The notes under the pieces: model-generated
What the model was told of the DNA's origin: nothing
Seen by the model: the letters and a program-made list of their open reading frames with translations, nothing else
The model's database searches: none
Shown: positions 23,001 through 34,422 of the stretch, one piece after another
How the letters are laid out: the number at the start of each line of letters is the position of its first letter
Position numbering within the stretch: the stretch's first letter is position 1
Assembly (NCBI GenBank): GCA_001557505.1
Contig: LSAX01000007.1
Coordinates: forward strand, 3,224,001-3,288,000
Source of the DNA: Reticulascus tulasneorum
Lineage: Eukaryota; Ascomycota; Sordariomycetes; Glomerellales; Reticulascaceae
DNA length: 64,000 nucleotides
Reading direction: 5' to 3'
Program-made: the position numbers and the translations under genes

Positions 23001-26000
23001 ATTCTGCCCGTTCGAGCGAAGCCCGAGAACACGATATTCAAGCCGTTTGGCGGGAAACCAGCATGGAAGAGCGATTACACCACTTTGGAGATTGAGCAGA
23101 CTGCAAATGGGACCAATGTTTCAGTCAGCAGCAGCATGGAATCTGAACGTGCCGGTTTCATTCTCGACCAGTTTATCATGGCTCTGCAGATTATGTTGCA
23201 TGAACCACAGCGTCCCGTCTCGACAATCAACCTTATCACCAACACAGAGACCACAATGCTCTCTCAGAGAATCGAGATGCCGGCACCGCTTCCCAAGACC
23301 ATGCTGTCGCGATACGATGAGATGGTGAAGCGGTATCCCCACAGAACTGCCTTGCAGTGGCAGACAATTGAGTCGATCTCCTATCAGGAATTCGACTCCA
23401 AGGCAAACCAGCTCGCGCATTATCTCGTGAGCATTGGGGTTCAGAAGGGCGATTTTGTCTGCTTGATGATGGAGAAGTCTCCAATGCTGATAACAGCCAT
23501 CTGGGGGGTCCTAAAGACCGGAGCCACCTACGTGCCGCTCAGCCCCGAGATTCCACTCGAGCGGAATCGCTTCATCGTCCAAGAGGTCGAAGCCAAGCTC
23601 ATTTTGTCAGAAACTACAATCGACCAGGCCTCCAGTCTTGGAGCCTCTGTGTTGCTCCTCGATAAAATCAGCTTTGGCGTGCTCCCCAAAGCGCCTCTTG
23701 AAATTTCCATCAATAGCCAGGACGCGGCCTATGTCATTTACACTTCTGGAAGCACAGTAAGCACTTTCCACCCATGAAATTGGCAGCTACTAACATCTAG
23801 CAGGGCAAACCCAAAGGCGTACTGATTCCTCATGGTGCCGGAGCTGCGGCCGTCGAGAGCATGGCTCAATATGAAGGTCGCAAGAGAGGTGCCTGGAGAG
23901 CGCTGCAGTTCTCAAACTACATCTTCGACGCCTCGGTCTTGGAAATCTTCAACACTCTTACCTCGGGCGGAACACTGTGCCTGGCTCCCAACGACAGACT
24001 CCTGTCCGACCTCGCGGAAGTCATGAACGAGATGATGGTCACGCACGCCTTCTTTACCCCAACCGTTGCCCGACTTCTGACGCCGAAAGATGTGCCCCAT
24101 CTGCGATCCCTCACCATCGGTGGCGAGGCCCTAACTGAAGATATCGTTAGGATCTGGGGCAATGATTGTCTGATTATCCAGGCCTATGGACCATCCGAGG
24201 CAGCTATTGCCGTTACCATGCGAGATATGGAGTCAGATCACCGAGCTAATAATCTTGGCCGTCCGTTCTCCACTGTTCAGGCATTCATTCTAGAGAAAGA
24301 CGGCAAGGACCTCGTGCCGTATGGAGCCGTCGGAGAACTCTGTGTTGCCGGCCCTCAACTGGGATTGGGTTACCTGAAAAGACCAGAGATCACGGCAGCA
24401 GCATTTGTTGATACTAACCTTGCCGGATATTCAAAGCTGTACCGCACCGGCGACCTGGCTCGATGGCTCCCTCGCGGCGAGATTCAATATCTCGGCCGCA
24501 AGGACAACCAGGTCAAGGTAAATGGACACCGCATTGAGCTTGGCGAGATTGAGCATGCCATGATAGCGGCCGGCGGACTCACGGACTGTGTTGCCGTAGT
24601 AGCTCCTATCGAAGGCAAGCCCCAGATTGCCGCCTATGTCGTATTCGAGGCGTCGAACGAATTCGGTGTTCAGCCTCCCCAACCCTTCGCCGACCGCGTC
24701 AGCGAACTCCGCGGCAAGCTCGGCGGACTCGCGCATTACATGCACCCCAACGTCGTCTTTCCTCTACATTGCCTGCCGCTGATGCCCTCGGGCAAAGTGA
24801 ACCGTAAGCTCTTGGTAGCTTGGGTCGAGAAAATGGACATTTCACAGATCTCCAACTACTCATTCGAGTTCTTCGGGGGCGCCGGGACACTCGTCGCTGC
24901 AGATACAAAGGGTGAGAAGTTCATGGAGGAGGCGTTCATGGCCGTGTTGAATGTGGGCAAAGACGTTCTGGGCAAGACGGCCAACTTCCTCGCGCTGGGT
25001 GGTGACTCTATCTCAGCCATCAGTCTGGCATCTTATGCTCGCAAGAACGGATATACGCTTTCCGTTAGCACTATTCTGAAGAACCCACTACTTCAGGACA
25101 TGGCTGGGCATATCAGCATTGCCGATGACTCGGACTCGGATTCGTCCACGATGGTGGAATTCGAACCGCCAACTGTGGTCTACGATGAAATGACTCGAAT
25201 CGACCTGCCAATGAAGGAGGTGGACTACATTTATCCCTGTCCTCCGGGCCAGGCCGAGTTCCTTAACCAGGGGGCCAAGCCTGAAAAGGGATGGGTATTG
25301 ATGACCGTGTGCCCGTTTCCCTCCAGCCATGATCTCGAGAAGTGGGTAGACGCAGTTGAGATACTCACAGAAACGAACGACATTCTCCGCACAACTTTCA
25401 CCAAGCAGAACGGTACCTGGTATGGAGCCGTCCTGAAGTGCGCGAGCATTATTCTGGATCTCATCGACGTTGCAAACGACGAAGAAAAGCAAGAACAGAT
25501 TAAGCGCATCTACGAGTCCAAGTTCCAGTTCGGCAAGCCTTTCATCCGGTATGCAGCGATTCGCTCACCTTCGGGCCATGTAGACATTGTCATCAAAATG
25601 GACCACGGCCTGTATGATGGCACTTTACTGCGCATCTTTGCCAGCCATTTCAAGACAATCCAGGCCGGAGGCACCGTGTCTGAGATCTCGCCATTCAAGG
25701 ACTTTGCATTCCGTATCCAGAGCATGGGCAAGGAGAAGACGCGAGCACTCGAGTTCTTCACGACCAAGCGCAAGCCACTCGGGTTCCAGTTTCCCAACAT
25801 CCCGCGCCCACACGCGAGCAAGAGCATCTTCGCGGCCGACGCCCTCAATGTCGATTCCTTCGCTACCGCTGCAGGAATCACCGTGCCCATCCTGTTTCAA
25901 GCGGCTTTCCAAGCGTGGCTGTCCCGCACCACGGGCCGGCGGCGCGTCGGACTCGACTACCTGTACACAGGACGCAATGTAGATTTGCCCAACCCACAAG

Positions 26001-26485
26001 ACCTCAACGGATGCACAGCCAACTTTGTTCCGCTACAGGCGGATGTAGGCGGGACAAGCGTACGTGGCTACCTTGAGGCTACGCAGGCCGAGTTCTGGGA
26101 GACGACAGAACACGGCGTAGTGGGCCTGGACGACATCTTCGCAGCGGCTGGGCTTGATCGGGAGCGCTTCCAGAACAGGTCTCTTTTCCTGTTCCAGCCT
26201 TTCGATCCTGCCCCGGCACAGGCGCAGATGCGTAACGCGGCCCCAACGGGAGAGGGCGAAGAAATGGGGTGGGTTATCATGGCGAAGTCGGCTGCCACGA
26301 TGATGCAGCCATACGGGCTGGTGGTGGAGGTGGGCAAGCTGATTGAGGGGCACAAGATCAAGGTCACATATGATCCGAAGGCGTTTACCGATGACGGCGC
26401 AAAGAGGTGTGGAAGCTCCATCTGGGAGATTATCAGGAACATGATGGAGGCTGGGCTGGACGCGGACATTGAGGACTGTCTATGA
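20099..26485 (+). CDS. Dimodular NRPS, A-T-C-A-T-C
   Basis: A nonribosomal peptide synthetase. Three exons (20099-20170, 20226-23756, 23804-26485) join in phase 0, giving 2094 residues. Domain order with approximate core positions: A1 (YTSGSSGRPKG, 186), T1 (DNFLDLGGGSLQAI, 569), C1 (HHALFDYWS, 755), A2 (YTSGST/GKPKG, 1195; YGPSEAAIA; LYRTGDLARW), T2 (LGGDSISAI, 1599) and terminal C2 (DHGLYDG, 1800). There is no thioesterase or reductase domain, so release probably falls to C2. By hand alignment to GrsA, A1 has Ser where amino-acid-activating domains have Asp235, while A2 has Asp. This layout is shared by SidE-type (fumarylalanine) and chrysogine-type synthetases, so an acid plus an amino acid is my best guess for the product. 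Orthology is not established. Confidence 0.93.
23757..23803 (+). other. Intron inside A2 core motif with NAGNAG acceptor
   Basis: The 47-bp intron lies between SGST and GKPKG. Its 3' end reads ctagcag, so two acceptors three bases apart are possible. Use of the first would insert one Gln into the ATP-binding loop. Confidence 0.85.
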
Positions 26486-28839
26486 GAAACAAGGGTGATT
26501 GATGATGATGGGTACGCCTCAACGGCTTTGGGATTTCTTTTAGTAATGGCTTTCGCTTCTGTTCTTGGGACTTGGGCATCATGGCGTTTTGTTTGGGAAT
26601 ATCGAGAGGCGTGGAGTTTACTTATGCTGATGCGGTGCTAACAACACCGGAGGGTACAGCAGGGAGGGATTAGACACATGGATGTTTTGCATATTGAATA
26701 CGCGATAACTGCCTCAGCATCATAGACATTAAATGTTATATCATATACCACTATACTTTCAAGTCCTTAAGCGTGAAGTTAGAGCAATGAAGAGGCATGT
26801 CATGAGGCCCTTCCCGGCCGGGTGTCTCACTACCATTTCACTAAGATATCACAACATCGTCCTTCTCTTTTACAACATTCTTTACCTTGAAACACTCTTA
26901 TACTATCAATAACCAAGTAAGGACCGTGAGAGGCAGGGGGATATCTTATCATAATCCAATCTGCAGATGGGGGAAAGGGGGAAAAGGAGGGGAAAAAACA
27001 AAAAGCTCGGTACCCAACTCAGTTTTGAACCGAGGAGGGTACCTACGAAAACATCCTATTTCTAGGGTTTTCCTACCAGAGACCATGCAGAACCGCCCCC
27101 CATTACCCCATAGAACCACATCTGCCTACCGGTCAAGATGCGTGGGTGTGAGCTTATGTCCAATCGACTCTGAGCCTTGCCTTTATCCTCCCGCAGGAAG
27201 GGGTTAGAGTTTAGTTTACTAAGCGTTGGTACGGAGTACGGAACCGTTGGACTAACTCGCTCTCGAGAGTGTTGATCTTTAGTTGGAAAAGTGAACAACT
27301 ATTTTCATATATAAGGGATAACCCACGTGCCTGCCTGAAGAAGGGGAGAGGGTGGTGCCTGAGGAATTAGGGTTGGGTCTTCAGACTTGTGACTGCTGCA
27401 CGTGTTCCTGCACGGGGATTAGAGAGAGAGGTGATAACTGGAGACTGCGAGTCTTCTGATCGTAGCAATAGAGGTCAATGTTATGTAGAGATGTCATATA
27501 TCTGCTGATCCGAGCAGGGCACGCCTATATCCGACTTCATCTAACAATGGTGATTCGTTGCCGCAGCAAGATCCATCGATCTACGACTCGGATTCAATCT
27601 ATGGGACTGCTTAAGTTAATCTTAGCCATACCTTGGCCATCTATTTCATGAGTGTCCGAAGTAAAGCCATATCACAAGTCAGAGTTACTACTAACAGAGA
27701 ATGTAAGTATGGAATGTGATATTGTCTAACCCGAAAACTGGCTGCACCGCCTAACTGCACTTCCTCATTCTTGATGTCCATGATCCAGCCTGTTAAGTCT
27801 GACATGTATACAGGTACCGCTAGTTACAATGGCCGGCATGGAGTTCAAGTCTCAGTTCTACGGGCGTTGGCAAACAGTCGAGTGCTGGTTGACTGCCCGC
27901 AACCGCAGGTCGAAGAAGCACGCATCTAACGGATGAAAGAGGCAGGATTCAAGTGGGCTAGACAGCCATACGTGATTAGCTGCAGTCCCGATGTCAACTT
28001 ATTACTCTATTATGCCACTGGAAGCATCAATCGCATGCGCAGACTACGAAACTGTCCAGGTTGGAGTATTGCGACTTGTCCCAACCATCATCATTGGCCC
28101 GCATGCCTCGCTTAGTTTCTACATTGGCAAGACTGACGGGCCGATTCGATCGCATTGGTAAGGCAAAACGGTGATGCCAAGATATCCCGTCCACAGCCAA
28201 AGCAGGCAATCACCTTGAGAAGCAGGGCATCTTCACTGTATGAGCCACGGGGTCATTTTGGCAACTCTCAGACAAACGAGGCAACCATGCTCCAGATCGC
28301 ATGGCTGGCGGGGATCGATATATTATCACCAAGGCAAACAAACACTCCCGTACCGTACCCTGACCAGGAGCGGCTTCCTGCTGCTTTCATATTGAACCCC
28401 ACGCACGATACGACCACGCCTCTCCTTCCCACGAGACTTGGGCCAGTCTCAACCCAGGAAGAAGAGGCAACGCGGGGTAGGCTTCTGTAGCTATCCCGGA
28501 TTACTATTCACAGCGGCAATGTCGGCGAGTCCGCAAAGACCCAAACAATGGGCGAGGCCTAGGTGTGGTGCAGGAAGCCGCCCGCAGGCATCCTATCTTA
28601 TCCGTACCCCGAGCTCTATTTAAGTTTGATGAGGCTGTAGGCTCCCGAGACTATGTTACCTTACTTAGTGGTAGCAACAGAGAAGGATGGGCAAAGGGGG
28701 ACGTTTCAGAGCTCGCGAAGGACGCGTTTGGCGAGTATGGCAGACTTGATGTTGTACAATGAAGACTCAACTGGCAAGTCATATGCTGGTGTTTTGGCTG
28801 TCTGCAGAATCCCTTCATCATGGACTACATACATAGGAC

Positions 28840-28877
28840 GTATGATGCCAGTATGATGCCAGTATGATGTCAGTATG
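28840..28877. repeat. 11-bp tandem repeat, about three copies
   Basis: The unit gtatgatgcca occurs twice, then once with one change (gtatgatgtca), then breaks off. Confidence 0.85.
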
Positions 28878-31825
28878 GAGACATACGCAGATGATCATTT
28901 GGTCTTAACGGAGAATGGTAGAGCCCTCCTGGGTGGGACAAAGAGAGGCGAACAAAAGACCGGGGACACTCGAGACTTCCCAAAGTCACCAACCTTTTGT
29001 TGACATTCACGCGTCGCCTCTTGGAGCAGGTCACCAGGCACAAGCCGACGACGGATGCTGGCAGCAACGCGGTCCATGTTGGCGGCGACCACGCGTGGGC
29101 ACCGTGTTCGCCACAAGGCGACAAGGACGTCCCCGATGGGATAGCTGCAGCTCCGAAAAGCGAGGGCGCGTCTCCCACTTGGAAAACATTCGATAGACGA
29201 AACACTGGAGCGAAGCTTAAGCACGCGGCGCCATCTCATATGCGCGGATCCGTGTGTATTCCCGAAATAGGGGTGGTGGACTGAGGAGATCGGGACTTGT
29301 TGCTAGATCACAAGCTTACATACTGGCGTGGCCTCCGCGCCTTCTGCACGGTAGAAGGTGGGTATGCACCTCGAGCGAAGATGCGAAGATATGACGAACG
29401 CCCGGGAATGGCGTCGAAAGCTCGAGGAACGCGTCGGGTGATCCGGCTGCGTCCCGCGACTTGTCCGCTCTTCGCCCCCCCTAGCGCGTTGCTAGTGATG
29501 AGGTCACAGTCCGTGGAACTGCTCATACCTCACAGACGATGGAGAAAAAGAAAAAAAGACCTCGGATGATAGAGGCTGAGCGTGTGTGGATCGGGGCTGA
29601 GCTGGTTGTTTCGTAGGTGGGATGATTGGAAGGCTCAGATCGACCCCAAACGAGCTCTCGGACGATGAGAAACAGACCGTCAGTTTCCAATGATGGGGTT
29701 GCTCCACCCCGTCAGGGACTGATGGGAAGGAAAACTTCGGATGGGTTCGTATTTTCGAAGACGCGCTTGCGGGAAAGGCAAAGAGGGATAAAAAATAATA
29801 ATAAGGCTTTGCTTTCGTGGGCATCAGGGTCCAGGACTCCGGGTACTGGGTGGAATTCATGGCTGCTTCAATCACGGTCTGATCTCTCCCGTCCAGCAGC
29901 CAGCCAACCAGCAGCAGTGGAAAAGCTTGTTAGATTGTTTCTGCAATAGTGTGATGGTCACACAGCAGCTGCAGTGATGTGCTGTAAGGAATAAGCTCGA
30001 CGGGTCAGTCATTGGCCACGCAGCCAGACGCCCGCGAAATACAGGAAGTTCAAATCGTGAGCGGCTACGAAGTACACTGGCCAAAAGAAGCTACCCACCA
30101 CGGATTTGCTTTTTGGGGAGCTTGCATCGCTTGCCAATCCACATCTCTCTCGGCCGATCGCTGGCCCCGTATCTTTGGCTTTCCGAACAATTCCAGCTGG
30201 CGTAGCTGATGTGCGGAAAGAAAGAACAGACTACGTAGGACGTTTGTAGACGGAGAGAGTTCGAGTTCGCAGATGATTGACTTCGGGATGGGCTAGACTA
30301 GCTCGCACACTACGTGTCGTACCTTGCAGGGCCAATTTCCCCATGCGGCCTGACACGGGCCGCAGAGCGCGCTGTGTCCAGACCGGGCTTTCTCGTGTTC
30401 GCTCACTTCTCAGCTCTGGCCGTGCCGTGGTTGAAACAGCCGTCTTGGCGGTGCGCTGCCAGTTCAGTTGGGCATGCGTCTTCAGGTCACTCATCACTCG
30501 CCCTTCTCTGACATGTATCCCCCCGTCTGTCTGGGCCGGGCATCAGGCGCAAAGTCAGGATGGTTTTGTGTGGTTCCGAATGTCAGCTGGATGTGGCACG
30601 GCGTGGGACGGATGGGTGACCAAGCAAGTGGATCGCCTGGGTCAGATCTTCCTGGGAAGATCTGGAAACTTGATACATGGCCCTGCTTGTTCCTGCCAGG
30701 CAAAGGCGCCAATGGTGCGGGCGAGGATCTTCCTGGTCGGAGTCAGATGTTACAGCGGCATCGCGGATCCTCATTGCAGAATTGATGGTCGGCCAGGGAA
30801 TTGGAAGATCATCCAGTGATCATGAGCTTCCCCGGCGGCCCAGCCGCGTCTGATGCAATCGGGGCAGCCCCCAACGGGTCCGAGCATGATCACCATCCAT
30901 CATTCAGGAAATCGGAGACGAGGCAAGGCCAGCAGCTGTAGGGCAATCGAGCCTGATCCACCACGCAGCGAAAGCAGTGACTGCGTCGCGTTTGTTAAAT
31001 GCATGGCAGCGGGGGCGGGGGAGGAGGACATGAAGATGAAGATGCTATTAGACACATGGCAGAGTAATCGGATATATCGGGTTTTCATGTCCTGGCCTAG
31101 GGATGCTAGTGAAGCAAGCCAAGAGCTACTACTAGCTGTACGGTATGTAAGTTGGTCGCATATCTTTCCTTGACGATCCCCGAATCCACCTCGAATCCAC
31201 ACACGACGTCGGTTCCGCTTTCCCGACTGGGTGTGGATGGATTTGTGCAGACATATGGATAGATGGGGTCCGACTGCCGACCGGTGGCGTCCCGATCAGA
31301 TGGGGACATGAAAGGAGGGTATTTCGACATCATGGCTGCTGTACGTACATAGAACTAGTCCGTACGTGTGGCTTTTTTTTTTCATATCAGTTTGCCAAGT
31401 TCATTTGGCACGATGGATGATGGGTGGGAACCAGCAGGAGGAGGAGGAGAAGAGCTATTTTGGTCACGAGCCCATGTAATTACTGGGTTAGCAGCAGGGA
31501 GTGAGAAAAAGCTGGAAACAACGGAACCGTTGAAACGAAACAAGAAAGGGGGCGTGAAGGATCCTCACGAGCTTGCAGTAGCTGGTAAGAGAAGGACGGC
31601 AGCATGGGGGGGCATCTCATACAGATGCGCAGGTAAATTACTGTATCTACATACAGATTACATACACCCATACACCGATGGTACGAAGTACGCAACGCCA
31701 GCCCGAGTTTGTTCGGTGATTGCGCAGGCTAGACCCAAACGGTGTGATGAAGTGACCTGATCTGACGATGTGGAACGATGGGGACCGATGGACTAGCTAT
31801 GTAGGAGAATGGCACAATGGTCAAG

Positions 31826-31850
31826 AGATGAGATGAGATGAGATGAGATG
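31826..31850. repeat. GAGAT microsatellite
   Basis: About five consecutive gagat/agatg units. Confidence 0.85.
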
Positions 31851-32754
31851 GTGAGACGGGAGCAGCGCAGCGCAAGTTGAGTGATGAGTGATGGTATGAG
31901 AGAGTGAGAGAGAGTGAGGTGTGTGAGAGGTTGACAGAAGAGGCAGAAGAGTGGTCGAGCTAACTTAGCTGTATGTACGCCAGACGCAGTGTGACTGAAA
32001 TGCGCACACTGCAATGCGCACACTGCACTGCGCTGCACTGCAATAACAACACAGGCTACATTGAACTTTTCTCCCACTAGCTGAGTGGAAAAGCCCCTCA
32101 GCTGGGCTCTCTCTCTCTCCCACAGGGCAGGGGATATCAGTGGTCTACAGGGGACTACGGGGTAGCTTACAGGGGGGTGATGTGCAGGGGTGGAGTGCCC
32201 GTTCGGGCGATGGCGGCGCGCCATATTAAGATGACGGAAACAAAAGATTACAGGGGATAAACCGGGGGCGTCGGTGGATTGGCGGCGCTGATTGGCCCGG
32301 GCCGGGGGCGCATCATCACCTCTTCTTATTCCGCTGCTCCGTTTCGAAACACTGGGCCGCCCTCTCGCTGGCGCGACACGGTGAATGGTCCTTTGATTTG
32401 TTTCAGGTGGGGTGGCCCCTGTAGCTGTTTTTCGGGAAGTACCTCTCTTTTTTCAAATTCCCTCCGTCACTTCGCTCTTCTCTGCTATTAGGTGGCACGG
32501 GGTGGTGGTGGTATGTACACGAAGCAGCTGCTGACTGAAGAAAGAAGTACAGATTATCGAAGCGCGGATTAATTAGTCCGTAGTCTTGACCGAACTTGCA
32601 ACGAGAAAAGAGAGAGCACCCCCCGTCTGCTGCTGGCATTGTACAATGTAATGCGCAAGTACCCTAACCTTAATGCACACATCTCCCATCTTTTCGCCGG
32701 TGGGACCCAAAGAGGCACCCGCTCTGCTCCATCATGGTCCTCTTTTCCTGCTTT

Positions 32755-32779
32755 GGGGGGGGGGGGGCCCTCCCCCCCC
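32755..32779. repeat. G13 run followed by C3-T-C8 run (inverted repeat)
   Basis: Thirteen G bases run straight into ccc, t and eight C bases, so either strand could fold on itself. Run lengths may be affected by sequencing error. Confidence 0.8.
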
Positions 32780-32963
32780 TAGCTTGGCTGACAATCCCGA
32801 CTAACATATGTACGAAGTAATTAAGTTACTGCCTCTCGGTCAAGCTGGGGCGAGGCTGAGGAAGAGGGAGGAAATCGAAAACAACCCCCAGAGCAGCCCC
32901 GAAAATGAGGACGCCAGCCGAAACCAACACCATATGCACAGGGACGAAGAGGGCGAAGAGAAA

Positions 32964-32976
32964 CCCCCCCCCCCCC
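32964..32976. repeat. Poly-C run (13 bp)
   Basis: Thirteen C bases between aaa and tctt. Confidence 0.85.
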
Positions 32977-33801
32977 TCTTCACCCATTCTCTGTTTCTCA
33001 TCTTCCCGTCTGCTCAGTCCGCCTCCCCCCATCCAGCCAATTGGAGAAGGCGAACAAGAGAGATTATTATGGCCTGTCCCACAGCAGCATGTTTTTCTGG
33101 TTTAGGGAAGAGGAGGAGGAAAGGGGGGGGGGCAGCACAGCGAAGCACGGAGCTTGAACTAGTAGAATTGACAAGATTACCCTCCTCTCTCCTTACAAAT
33201 TTACCCCAGTATTACTCTTATTACTCTGGTAGGGTACTTACGTAGCTTTGCGTCGTGAAGTTGGTCATGGGCACAGACGCTTATTATGTACATACCTTAC
33301 AGTAGGTACTTTTACCCCTGTGCCCTCTGAAAAAGAGACAACCTAGAGAGAGAGCAAGCAAGCAAGCAAGCACACCGAGTGGAGAGAGAAAAAGCCAGAC
33401 GAAAAGGAAGAAGGGGACGAAACGAAACGAACGATGACGCGCCGCATGGGAGAGGATGTGCTGGGTAGTGTGTGAATGTGAATGTGAATGTGAATGTTCC
33501 GTTTCGTTTGTGGGATTGACCCTGCTCATCCCCTCTCTCTTTCTCATCTTGCCATGCCTCCGCCCCAAACCCAAAAGCCCATCATCCGATCCTCCATCCC
33601 ATCGTATGTGGGTGGTGTCCGTCCTGATCCATCAATTTTTCGTAATTCCAATCCATCAAATCCACACTCATCCATCCATCCATCCAGTGATCAGCCTCTC
33701 CCCCTTTACACTGAGTACCTTCATACCATAGGTAGTCATACCACTATAACGACTGCTACTGGGTACCTCTTCGTCCACTGTAAAGGCCAAGGCCCCAGGC
33801 A

Positions 33802-33819
33802 CCCCCCCCCCCCCCCCCC
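33802..33819. repeat. Poly-C run (18 bp)
   Basis: Eighteen C bases after ccaggca, in the pyrimidine-rich leader upstream of the C2H2 gene. Confidence 0.85.
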
Positions 33820-34033
33820 ATCCCCATCCACCCAGACTAAACCTGGCTAAAGCTTCCACACACACACGCACTCTCTCTCTCTTCTGCTCCTTTTTTAACT
33901 TGCTTGGCCCTTCCTTGTCAACCGTGCGTCTGTCTATCTTTTTTCCCTTGCGAACTAAAAGAGTTAACTCGACCCGACCAACAAAAACACACGTCCCTTT
34001 TGCTTTTCCTCCTAACAGTACTCCAGCTGTACC

Positions 34034-34059
34034 ACACCACCACCACCACCACCACCACC
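34034..34059. repeat. CAC/ACC trinucleotide repeat
   Basis: About eight consecutive CAC units in the presumed 5' leader. A second ACC cluster lies at about 34250-34292. Confidence 0.8.
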
Positions 34060-34422
34060 TCGCTTTAACATTGCTTCTCTCCTCCTTCTCTTGCAAAGCT
34101 CGCTCGCTCGCTCGTTTACCAAATTATATCTCCGACCGAACAAAAAAGACGCGCGCGTCAAAAAAGTGATTTACATCTTCCTTGTCCTCCCCCCTCCCCC
34201 GATCTGTCGTTCGTCCGTCTCTCCTGGCAACTCTCACCGTTTTACCTCCCACCACCACCACTTCTACACCTACCACCACCACCACCACCACCGTCATCCG
34301 CCGCCTGACGCATACCAAGAGAGACACCCCCATCAGGGACCACCACCGACCACTCGTATTGCGCTCTACCAAGGACAAACGCCCATATCCCAATCTATTC
34401 GGAAAGCTAGAAAAAGAAGTAC

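Larger units (their letters stand above)
26486..34422. other. Long gene-poor region upstream of the poly-Q C2H2 gene
   Basis: Almost 8 kb with no convincing protein gene on either strand. ORFs such as 28895-29239 (-) and 30277-30819 (+) have biased composition, lack homology I recognise and lack good splice support. The first few hundred bases are the NRPS 3' end. From about 31.3 kb on it is packed with microsatellites and homopolymers. The last 700 bases are strongly pyrimidine-rich, consistent with a long promoter and 5'UTR for the downstream regulator. Noncoding transcripts are possible but not visible by eye. Confidence 0.55.

Noticed and set aside
27300..28000. AT-leaning sequence considered as a RIP-mutated transposon
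   Set aside because: No terminal repeats, target duplications or transposase/RT motifs could be seen, and the base composition shift is mild.
28895..29239. 114-codon minus-strand ORF in the gene-poor region
   Set aside because: Arg/Ser/Val-rich random-like composition, with overlapping ORFs of equal quality in other frames and strands.
30277..30819. 180-codon ORF in the gene-poor region
   Set aside because: Starts at a non-ATG codon, Arg/Cys/Trp-rich, no domain, overlapping ORFs in other frames, no splice support.
33802..33819. C runs considered as telomere-like or assembly gap markers
   Set aside because: No TTAGGG/CCCTAA array nearby and normal sequence on both sides; treated as simple repeats.
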